Assembly (NCBI GenBank): GCA_021204735.1
Contig: JAJPYV010000331.1
Location: 1-6,479, forward strand
Source: Prevotella sp.
Lineage (GTDB): Bacteria; Bacteroidota; Bacteroidia; Bacteroidales; Bacteroidaceae
Direction of reading: 5' to 3'
DNA length: 6,479 nt
The position numbers and the translations under genes were made by a program. Shown in pieces: positions 1-5,136 of this stretch (position 1 is its first letter; every line of letters begins with the position of its first letter). The notes beneath the pieces are model-generated. The model saw only the letters and a program-made list of their open reading frames with translations, was not told the DNA's origin and ran no database searches.

Positions 1-37
1 TAATTTACATTGCATTTTCTCATAATATTTAAAGAAG

Positions 38-70
38 AAAGGATGGGGCTTTTTTAATTCTCCATCCTTT
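38..70 (-). terminator. Hairpin terminator after the 129-residue protein gene
   Basis: The arms at 38-48 and 60-70 form an 11-bp stem (core AAAGGATGG with CCATCCTTT, plus one G-T and one G-C pair inside) around an 11-nt loop. It starts about 45 bp after the stop codon of the upstream minus-strand gene. On the minus strand the stem is followed by CTTTCTTCTTT. On the plus strand a T-rich stretch also follows, so it may work in both directions and also serve a convergent gene lying left of the window. The stem is clear; the T-tract is only moderate. Confidence 0.65.
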
Positions 71-115
71 TCTTGATTATATAATTTTTTAATTCAGGTT
101 GGTTCTGATCTAACA

Positions 116-505
116 TTATTCATTGACTATTCCCAGTTTACCAAGAAAATAATTTGAAGCTAAATCTAATGAATTAATAATATAAGGCACTATATCCCCT
201 ACCGTCTTATCTGATGTTAATTTATGGTCATAATCAATCGATACGCTTCCGCATTTTAAAATCACAACCTTGATGAACTTCATGTTCCTATTGGTTTCAT
301 TTATCGCCTCTGTAAGCAGTCCACTGCCATAGTCGGATGCTTTTATCAAGTGAGGGACACAAAAACGCAATATAGTGTCATCGTTCTTGTCTGAAATATA
401 AAAATAATGACGACCGTTGTAAACAAAATGCCATCCTATCGATGCCAACAATTGGGCATTGCCGCATTTCTTCTTGATTTCATTTACTATTTCATCTTGT
501 ATCAT
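116..505 (-). CDS. Small cytoplasmic protein, possibly YbjN / secretion-chaperone-like fold
   Basis: I do not recognise this 129-residue protein with certainty. It has no signal peptide and no membrane segment, so it should be cytoplasmic. The order seen is an N-terminal helix (residues 1-20), strands around residues 25-50 (a GWHFVYNGRHYFYISD stretch, then ILRFCVP), a helix near residues 55-72 ending in an N-rich turn (INETNRNMKF), two strands (KVVILKCGSVSIDYDH) and a long C-terminal helix. This alpha-beta order resembles YbjN-like and type III secretion chaperone-like proteins, which act as small binding partners rather than enzymes; that match is a fold-level impression only. The ATG at 505 has no Shine-Dalgarno sequence upstream. 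The gene lies beyond the terminator of the caspase-sigma operon and has its own promoter-like box at 547-561, so it is probably a separate unit. That it is a real gene is quite sure; its function is open. Confidence 0.75.
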   Translation of the reverse strand: MIQDEIVNEIKKKCGNAQLLASIGWHFVYNGRHYFYISDKNDDTILRFCVPHLIKASDYGSGLLTEAINETNRNMKFIKVVILKCGSVSIDYDHKLTSDKTVGDIVPYIINSLDLASNYFLGKLGIVNE

Positions 506-546
506 GTTTTATGTTTTTAATGATATTATTAATGTGGATAATTTCC

Positions 547-561
547 AGAATGTAACCTGTT
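547..561 (-). promoter_or_regulatory. Candidate promoter box for the 129-residue protein gene
   Basis: On the minus strand this reads AACAGGTTACATTCT, starting about 55 bp before the ATG at 505. TACATTCT is an imperfect match to the Bacteroidetes -7 consensus TAnnTTTG, and no TTTG is visible at the expected -33 position. The 10-mer AACAGGTTAC also occurs in the caspase operon promoter region (2805-2814, same strand). Assigning it as a promoter is inference. Confidence 0.35.
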
Positions 562-570
562 CATAGTGTT

Positions 571-606
571 AAAAATAAACGCAATAAGTCATTTTAACCT
601 ATTGCG
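571..606 (-). terminator. Intrinsic terminator of the caspase-sigma-anti-sigma operon
   Basis: The arms at 596-606 and 580-590 form an 11-bp stem (CGCAATAGGTT with GACTTATTGCG, two of the pairs G-U) with a 5-nt loop. On the minus strand TTTATTTTT follows directly (571-579). It begins about 30 bp beyond the stop codon of the anti-sigma-like gene. It separates the three-gene operon from the 129-residue protein gene and is the clearest terminator in the window. Confidence 0.85.
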
Positions 607-636
607 CCTATTAATTACATTTTAAAAAATTGCTGA

Positions 637-1173
637 TTATTCAGAACCTTTTCCCTTTATATCCATATCTTCATATATAGTATCACTGTTTATCGTATCT
701 GGTGCCGCCAACGCCGGTGTGCCATCAAAAATCTCCTCATCACCGCGCATATTGCCTGGAGCGGATTGACGGGATAATGTAAAATACGAACCGATTGCGA
801 AAATACCGACAACCACAACTACGGCAATGCCTGTAATCCACAACCACTTCCTGCCAGGGGAAGTAGCCTTTTTTTCATTTTCTATTATATCAGGACTTTC
901 GGATTCTTGCATAGCACATAAATCGTATGTCCCATCCTTACTCTCATCAGCTAATAGAAGTTCATTTTCATATTGACGTTGGAACGTCTCCATAGCCTTC
1001 AGTTTCTCTACACGACTGGTAATAGCAGCCTTGACATTCCTCGTCAATTCATACTGTTCCTTTTTCTCTGTGTCTTCCTCCACTTCTTTTAGGAACTGTA
1101 CCTTTTCTTCTTCCGACAACTCATCGCCATGAAGCAAAAATTTGTCTATCCGGTCTTGAAAGTTCTTATCCAT
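637..1173 (-). CDS. Single-pass membrane protein, probable anti-sigma factor
   Basis: This 178-residue protein is probably the regulator of the sigma factor encoded just upstream. Residues 1-107 are hydrophilic, charged and helix-rich. The beginning (KFLLHGDELSEEEKVQFLKE) resembles the start of Bacteroidetes anti-sigma proteins, in which a short helical domain precedes the membrane segment. One hydrophobic helix spans about residues 110-131 (WLWITGIAVVVVVGIFAIGS). It is preceded by KK and RK, which predicts the N-terminus in the cytoplasm and a 47-residue acidic tail in the periplasm. I see no HxxxCxxC zinc motif and no room for a FecR domain, so it is not a classical ZAS or FecR-type anti-sigma factor. 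Its ATG lies 12 bp after the sigma stop codon with only a weak GAG-like ribosome site, so it is surely co-transcribed and probably co-translated. The anti-sigma role rests on position and topology; a structural membrane protein is the alternative. Confidence 0.75.
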   Translation of the reverse strand: MDKNFQDRIDKFLLHGDELSEEEKVQFLKEVEEDTEKKEQYELTRNVKAAITSRVEKLKAMETFQRQYENELLLADESKDGTYDLCAMQESESPDIIENEKKATSPGRKWLWITGIAVVVVVGIFAIGSYFTLSRQSAPGNMRGDEEIFDGTPALAAPDTINSDTIYEDMDIKGKGSE

Positions 1174-1185
1174 ATCTCAGTCGTG

Positions 1186-1848
1186 TTATGAGTTCAAATA
1201 CTTATTGTAAATTTCCTTGGCAGTCTTCCGCAAAGCCTCTAAGCATTTATACTTTTTGGTCTTCAGGGCATCCTTGGATTCTATTGAAGGAATCTCAAGC
1301 ATGATACTGTCCAAATCCTTCTGATCGTAATAGAATTTCGTTAGAATTTCATTGCAGCGTGGAGACATGTGGGATATAATGTCGGCAATAATCTCCAGCA
1401 TCACATTGTCACTCGAATCGTAAAGCATGTTTATATATTGCTGAACATCAAAGCCTTCCTCCTTGATCTTTTGTCCCATTTCTGTGTCAGGGTCAGAATA
1501 TGACGGATGCTCGCGCGACCACTCCAAATACTTTATGCGGGCTATTCCCATGAAATATGTCAGGATGCTTCCGCTTAACGGATTTCCATCCTTACCCAGC
1601 ACTATTCCATCCTCTTCATATATCTTGCGTTTCTCGATATTCTCCCAAAATGTAATGAAAGTATTCTGGAAAATCTCTGCCGCATCCTCATCGTTAGCAA
1701 AAAACACTCCTCTGTAATTCGCATAGAAATATTCAGAACAATATGAATAGAGCTCCTGCTGTTCTTTTTTAGATTTGGAGTACATCCCGGCAATAAGCTT
1801 AGCCTCCTTTTTTTGCACGGGTGTGCTCATTCTCACTATCTTTGCCAT
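1186..1848 (-). CDS. ECF-type RNA polymerase sigma factor
   Basis: This 220-residue protein has the two-domain plan of group 4 (ECF) sigma factors, which direct core RNA polymerase to a small set of promoters. Region 2 covers about residues 30-113: DAAEIFQNTFITFWENI (residues 55-71) matches the core-binding helix, usually written EDxxQETFxxxW, and ILTYFMGIARIKYLEWSRE matches the -10 recognition helix with its terminal Arg. Region 4 covers about residues 145-213: MSPRCNEILTKFYYDQ, then a helix-turn-helix ending KYKCLEALRKTA, where CLxxLR is typical of the family. An extra loop of about 20 residues (72-94) separates the two region 2 helices and is longer than usual. The start ATG overlaps the caspase stop codon (TAATG), suggesting translational coupling, and the anti-sigma-like gene follows after 12 bp. 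The sigma assignment is firm; the target promoters are unknown. Confidence 0.9.
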   Translation of the reverse strand: MAKIVRMSTPVQKKEAKLIAGMYSKSKKEQQELYSYCSEYFYANYRGVFFANDEDAAEIFQNTFITFWENIEKRKIYEEDGIVLGKDGNPLSGSILTYFMGIARIKYLEWSREHPSYSDPDTEMGQKIKEEGFDVQQYINMLYDSSDNVMLEIIADIISHMSPRCNEILTKFYYDQKDLDSIMLEIPSIESKDALKTKKYKCLEALRKTAKEIYNKYLNS

Positions 1849-1850
1849 TA
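1846..1850 (-). promoter_or_regulatory. TAATG stop-start overlap coupling caspase and sigma translation
   Basis: The caspase stop codon TAA (1848-1850 on the minus strand) shares its last A with the ATG of the sigma gene (1846-1848). Such one-base overlaps usually let the terminating ribosome reinitiate. No convincing Shine-Dalgarno sequence precedes the sigma ATG, which supports coupling and fixes this start. Confidence 0.7.
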
Positions 1851-2744
1851 TCGTAGTATATCCGTTATGTTATATCTTTTTATCTCTCCTGAAAGTACAG
1901 GCCGTTGAATATTGTTAGTTGAGTTTTTGTTTATGAAAGCTTTTAAACGATTGAAAAACTCCTCATTGCTGCCTGTTGGATTTTCTTTTATCTCCGTGTA
2001 CAAAGCGTAAGTCAACTTCCCCACAACTGGATTTTTCATCTCTGAATTCATTTGGTTGCTCTGACAGGCACTGATAGTTATCCAACGCTCTGCATTTGGT
2101 ACTGCTTTCGGATTTATAACTTTCTCTTTTTCGCTATCCGTATTTATATTTAGGAATGCCTTGATTACCTCAAATATATCTTCCACTCCACGCACCACGT
2201 CTTCATCTCCAAAGCCTCGTGTACTGTCTCCACTGTGACATGCATCAACTACAACCAAAATCTTTCCACTGTCTCCAACCTTATCACGGACAGCATTAAG
2301 ATATTTGTTAACCTCATCATCTGTGAGATGTTTCTCTCCATTGTCCTTGTCGCATGCCTTGCGGTAGGCATCGTATGGTATCCAACACTCATCAAGTCCG
2401 TCCGCCTCATCATTGTCTAAATCTGTCATCTGCTGTCCATGTCCTGAATAGTGTACATACACTATGTCTCCTGTGTTGCATGAAGCCACAAGTTGCTCGA
2501 ATGCCGACGCTATGCTATCCTTCGTCGCCTGCTTATTTACCAATTTGGTTATCGACTTAAAACCTGCGCCATTCAGTATTTCCTCCACATACGGTATGTC
2601 TTTGTCTCCGTTTATCTTGTTCCAGTCAGGATCTTCTTGCTGCCCAAGTCCAATGATAAGCGCACGCTTTGTCTGTGCCTGTACAGTAATAGAGGCAAGC
2701 ATTATCAATATACTGATGACTGATATAGTCAATCTATTCATCAC
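1848..2744 (-). CDS. Secreted caspase-family cysteine protease (peptidase C14)
   Basis: This is an exported caspase or metacaspase-like protease of about 298 residues. Residues 1-23 look like a signal peptide: MMNR, a hydrophobic core LTISVISILIMLAS, and a probable cut after VQA. The caspase fold begins at RALIIGLGQ. The catalytic His is H102 in VHYSGHGQ and the catalytic Cys is C169 in VVVDACHSGD. The conserved acidic stretch with DGLDECWIPYD (residues 115-125) and the ITISACQSNQ strand (residues 222-231), which helps build the substrate pocket, are both present. The protein therefore looks active. Bacterial relatives commonly cut after basic residues, but specificity cannot be read here. 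Two start codons are adjacent, GTG at 2744 and ATG at 2741; ATG is more likely, which would lower residue numbers by one. It is the first gene of an operon with an ECF sigma factor and a membrane anti-sigma-like protein. There is no lipobox and no added repeat domain. Confidence 0.92.
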   Translation of the reverse strand: MMNRLTISVISILIMLASITVQAQTKRALIIGLGQQEDPDWNKINGDKDIPYVEEILNGAGFKSITKLVNKQATKDSIASAFEQLVASCNTGDIVYVHYSGHGQQMTDLDNDEADGLDECWIPYDAYRKACDKDNGEKHLTDDEVNKYLNAVRDKVGDSGKILVVVDACHSGDSTRGFGDEDVVRGVEDIFEVIKAFLNINTDSEKEKVINPKAVPNAERWITISACQSNQMNSEMKNPVVGKLTYALYTEIKENPTGSNEEFFNRLKAFINKNSTNNIQRPVLSGEIKRYNITDILR

Positions 2745-2769
2745 GAATTTCTAATTCAATTATTCAATG

Positions 2770-2791
2770 TTATCATTAGTAATAATGATAA
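2770..2791. repeat. Perfect 9-bp inverted repeat in the caspase operon leader
   Basis: TTATCATTA (2770-2778) and TAATGATAA (2783-2791) are exact inverted copies with a 4-bp centre. The repeat starts 9 bp downstream of the -7-like box at 2800-2807, that is, at or just after the expected transcription start, and ends about 28 bp before the start codon. It could be an operator for a dimeric repressor or a weak, AT-only 5' hairpin in the mRNA. There is no T-tract that would make it a terminator. Confidence 0.55.
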
Positions 2792-2799
2792 TATTATAT

Positions 2800-2807
2800 C
2801 AAAAGTA
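2800..2807 (-). promoter_or_regulatory. Bacteroidetes-type -7 box of the caspase-sigma operon
   Basis: On the minus strand this reads TACTTTTG, an exact fit to the Bacteroidetes -7 consensus TAnnTTTG, about 60 bp before the caspase start codon. No TTTG lies 19-21 bp further upstream, so the -33 element is weak or another sigma factor is used. The box is preceded by AACAGGT, which forms with its first bases the 10-mer shared with the promoter region of the 129-residue protein gene. Confidence 0.5.
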
Positions 2808-2809
2808 AC

Positions 2810-2822
2810 CTGTTTTAAACAG
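2810..2822. repeat. Inverted repeat directly upstream of the -7 box
   Basis: CTGTTT and AAACAG are exact inverted arms around one central base. The element lies 2 bp upstream of the -7-like box and 5 bp after the stop codon of the GH25 gene. Its position in the spacer between -7 and -33 suits a regulator binding site. As an RNA hairpin it would be short and lacks a proper T-tract, so it is a poor terminator for the GH25 gene. Confidence 0.4.
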
Positions 2823-2827
2823 TATTA

Positions 2828-4090
2828 TTATATTTTTAAATATTTTTTAAATGCTAAATAATCGCCCTTGAAAAGATTAATATCGATTCTTCCATCCTTA
2901 TACCCATTCATAACACCCTTTTCAGTAAGTTGCCAAAAATGCCAATCAAAATTGTCAGGGTCAGTCTCTTTATAACTGGCTATCCAAAAATCATATTTTT
3001 TAAATCTTTCATCATTAAGATAATTATTCCTAATACTTTCACGAGTGTATATTATAGGACGGACATGCATATTTTCTTCCACTTTTTCCAACCACGATAG
3101 GGTCATCTCTACAAATTTTTCTTTCCCGTACTCTTTGATTTCCGATTCTATTTCAACATCCAAGGCTGGTGGCATATCACCATCTTTCCAATTAACTGTT
3201 TCAATGAAATTTCTAACTTGCTCCTCCACACTACTTGTCAAATGAAAAAAATGATATGCACCTTTTACAATTCCATGCCTCTCAGCCTCAACATTCCTGA
3301 TACTATAAGTATTATCCTGAACCATAGAACCTTCTGTCGCTTTGATATATGCGAAAAATACCGGTTGCATGTATTTCTTCTCTTTGGGAGTACCACTATA
3401 AACACGTCCATCCTTATCACAATAGAGGGCAAGATTATCCCAGTCGATATCAGGCTGGTAATGAGATACATCAATACCATATACACAACCACCTATCCGA
3501 TAGTTGGCCCCTTCAATTTCCTGTAGCACCCCATCTGAGTAATTTCCAAAATCCATGCTACCGTCAACCTTCACAGAGCGGCCGATACCTTGTTTGATAT
3601 TACAATTCCAATTACCAATATAAACAGCAATAATGTCTTTGTCAGCTACTCCTTGTTTACGTTTTCCATCAATGAATTGCGATGAATATGTTACAATTCC
3701 AAAGCCATGATTATTCAATTCAGAATTGAACCTTCCTACATATACAGACGAGGAAGTTGTTCGTTGCCCGTATGGTAACTTGTCCTCTTTCCAATTACCC
3801 TCATAAATCGAGCTATCAATTCTTGTAAGCCTTCCGAAACCATGTCGTTTCTTGCTGCTGGCAATGATTGAACCATCGTAAACATCTCCATTAGGAAACA
3901 TCATATTAACAGTATCAGATAATGTATATATCCTCGAGTCTCCAATTATAGCCTTATTGTACTTAACAAAAGGAGATGGTATTAACAATCCCAAGATAAA
4001 AGCTATCAAGGGAATGACAGCATATAACAAAATCTTAAATCTATTATCAATTATCTTTTTCAACAAGACTTTTAATGTATTATCAATCAT
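2828..4090 (-). CDS. Membrane-anchored MORN-repeat protein with GH25 muramidase domain
   Basis: This 420-residue protein joins three parts. Residues 1-19 are basic and are followed by one hydrophobic helix (about residues 20-37), which predicts a cytoplasmic N-terminus and an extracytoplasmic body. Residues 71-187 hold about four MORN-like units, seen as YDGSI...HGFGRL, YEGNW...YGQR, YVGRF...HGFGIV and YIGNW...QGIGRS. Residues 204-416 form a GH25 domain, a family that cuts the MurNAc-GlcNAc bond of peptidoglycan. It has GIDVSHYQ (D207), AYIKATEG, GAYHFFH, PALDVE (D311 and the likely catalytic acid E313), PIIYT and the C-terminal WQLTEKG...GRIDIN. All key acidic residues appear intact. The ATG at 4090 is the first in-frame start after an upstream TAA. 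The gene stands alone between a 258-bp spacer and the caspase operon. Its job may be cell-wall remodelling or attack on other cells' walls; the sequence does not decide. Confidence 0.9.
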   Translation of the reverse strand: MIDNTLKVLLKKIIDNRFKILLYAVIPLIAFILGLLIPSPFVKYNKAIIGDSRIYTLSDTVNMMFPNGDVYDGSIIASSKKRHGFGRLTRIDSSIYEGNWKEDKLPYGQRTTSSSVYVGRFNSELNNHGFGIVTYSSQFIDGKRKQGVADKDIIAVYIGNWNCNIKQGIGRSVKVDGSMDFGNYSDGVLQEIEGANYRIGGCVYGIDVSHYQPDIDWDNLALYCDKDGRVYSGTPKEKKYMQPVFFAYIKATEGSMVQDNTYSIRNVEAERHGIVKGAYHFFHLTSSVEEQVRNFIETVNWKDGDMPPALDVEIESEIKEYGKEKFVEMTLSWLEKVEENMHVRPIIYTRESIRNNYLNDERFKKYDFWIASYKETDPDNFDWHFWQLTEKGVMNGYKDGRIDINLFKGDYLAFKKYLKI

Positions 4091-4140
4091 TTGAATAATT
4101 TTGTATTCTTATAGTTTGACATTAATGCGAACAACCAATA

Positions 4141-4171
4141 TGAAAGTACCTTAATTTACTTGATGTTACAA
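4141..4171 (-). promoter_or_regulatory. Candidate promoter of the MORN-GH25 gene
   Basis: On the minus strand, TTG (4169-4171), a 20-bp spacer and TACTTTCA (4141-4148) approximate the Bacteroidetes -33 TTTG and -7 TAnnTTTG pair, with the -7 box about 50 bp before the ATG at 4090. The last two bases of the -7 box do not fit. The surrounding AAGGTACTTTCATA resembles the box of the caspase operon. This is a motif-level guess. Confidence 0.35.
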
Positions 4172-4217
4172 TTAACAATCTATTTTTATATTGCAAACAT
4201 GCCACAAATTATACACT

Positions 4218-4247
4218 ATATTGTTCATGACTTGTTTTCAACAATAT
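4218..4247. repeat. Inverted repeat in the spacer between the HAD and GH25 genes
   Basis: ATATTGTT (4218-4225) and AACAATAT (4240-4247) are exact inverted arms separated by 14 bp. A nested TTGTT-TTC-AACAA repeat shares the right arm. It lies in a 258-bp AT-rich spacer (4091-4348) that otherwise holds only the candidate GH25 promoter. No T-tract follows on the minus strand, so it is not a convincing terminator for the HAD gene. It could be a regulator site for the GH25 gene or chance in AT-rich DNA. Confidence 0.3.
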
Positions 4248-4348
4248 CTTTCTCATCTTTTAATACCCTTATTCGTATCAGGCACAAATTAATAGTTTAA
4301 ACATAATTCCATATCGTATGTTTTTCCATGGCAATTTATTTGGCAAAA

Positions 4349-5083
4349 TTATCTCATAGAAAAACATTTCATGAAATTCTCCCACTCGTCCCGCAAGTCG
4401 GTCATTTTACTGAATATCAAGCTGGCTCCTTCATCGGCAAGGGTTTTGTCTGGCAACGGTCCTGTGTTAACAGCAATTGTAAATACTTTTGCGGCGACTC
4501 CTGCTCGCACGCCAAGAGGGGCATTCTCTACGATTACCCCCTCCCACGGTTCTATTCCCGCCTTTTTCATGCCGCAAATATACGGCTCGGGATTGGGCTT
4601 CCCATGCACCACATCAAAGCTGGTTATCATTAAATCTTTGTGCACCAACCCTTTAAAGTCTTGTTCAATTTTGTCTAACAAGGTTTTCTGACCGCTACCG
4701 GTAACGACCACGATTTTCAAACCTGACGCCTTTATCTTTTCCATCAACTGCTGCACGCCCTCTATCTTATTGGCAATAGGACATTTACTGTATAACAGCG
4801 ACTTCTCAGCATACATCTTTGTTGCCTCCTCATCAGTGAGTTCTTTGTGCCACTGACTGCGTGCCAGTAACTTAATCGTCTCCACACCACGCATGCCCTC
4901 ATAAAGATACGCCTCTTCAGGAGCAATATCCAGTCCGAACTTCGCCATTGACTTATGCCAACTTATTGCATGATTCGGCATGCTGTTATACAAAACGCCA
5001 TCCATGTCAAAAAGAACGGCTTTGGGCGCAAATGTCTCAAAGCCGTATTTTTCCAAGTATTGCCTTATTTCTTTTCCGTACAT
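4349..5083 (-). CDS. HAD-superfamily hydrolase, beta-phosphoglucomutase-like
   Basis: This 244-residue cytoplasmic protein carries the HAD motifs in order. Motif I is LFDMDGVLYNS, with nucleophile D26 and acid/base D28. NHAISW (residues 37-42) at the start of the helical cap is typical of the beta-phosphoglucomutase-like subgroup. Motif II is VVVTGSG with T128. Motif III is HGKPNPEPY with K162. Motif IV is VIVENAPLG at residues 183-191, where E-N replaces the more usual E-D; I recall this as a common variant in Bacteroidetes members. Such enzymes dephosphorylate or isomerise small sugar phosphates. The neighbouring pgi gene fits sugar-phosphate metabolism, but the substrate cannot be read from the sequence. 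The gene begins 53 bp after the pgi stop codon, behind a terminator-like hairpin, so it may be expressed by readthrough. There is no Shine-Dalgarno sequence before the ATG. Genuine phosphoglucomutase activity is less sure than the HAD call. Confidence 0.88.
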   Translation of the reverse strand: MYGKEIRQYLEKYGFETFAPKAVLFDMDGVLYNSMPNHAISWHKSMAKFGLDIAPEEAYLYEGMRGVETIKLLARSQWHKELTDEEATKMYAEKSLLYSKCPIANKIEGVQQLMEKIKASGLKIVVVTGSGQKTLLDKIEQDFKGLVHKDLMITSFDVVHGKPNPEPYICGMKKAGIEPWEGVIVENAPLGVRAGVAAKVFTIAVNTGPLPDKTLADEGASLIFSKMTDLRDEWENFMKCFSMR

Positions 5084-5098
5084 AATACTGTTTTATAG

Positions 5099-5131
5099 AA
5101 AAAACGGCATTCTCTGTTCAGGCTGAACGCC
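5099..5131 (-). terminator. Intrinsic terminator-like hairpin between pgi and the HAD gene
   Basis: On the minus strand GGCGTTC (5125-5131) pairs with GAATGCC (5106-5112), giving 7 bp with one G-U pair and a 12-nt loop, followed by one G and six Ts (5099-5104). An alternative stem GTTCA-GCC-TGAAC lies within the same segment and would compete with the first. The T-run ends only 15 bp before the HAD start codon. It probably ends most pgi transcripts and lets a fraction continue into the HAD gene. Confidence 0.6.
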
Positions 5132-5136
5132 TTAAA

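Noticed and set aside
637..1173. FecR-type anti-sigma factor of a TonB-dependent SusC/SusD or iron-uptake locus
   Set aside because: The extracytoplasmic part is only about 47 residues, far too short for a FecR domain, and there is no SusC- or TonB-dependent receptor gene nearby.
637..2744. CRISPR type III-E Craspase-like system (protease plus sigma/anti-sigma)
   Set aside because: There is no CRISPR repeat array, no Cas protein and no TPR-CHAT protein in the window; the protease is an exported C14 caspase. Only the general logic is similar.
2464..2754. Plus-strand open frames opposite the caspase gene
   Set aside because: They lie wholly or mostly within a well-supported minus-strand gene with catalytic motifs, encode no recognisable domain and have no ribosome site or promoter.
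4343..4351. TAATTTTG at the end of the HAD gene as a -7 promoter box for the GH25 gene
   Set aside because: It fits TAnnTTTG but overlaps the HAD stop codon, lies more than 250 bp from the GH25 start and has no -33 partner; a closer candidate exists at 4141-4171.
4328..4691. Plus-strand open frames opposite the HAD gene
   Set aside because: They mirror a gene with all HAD motifs in order; their translations are low-complexity and Cys/Ser/His-rich, as expected for antisense shadows.
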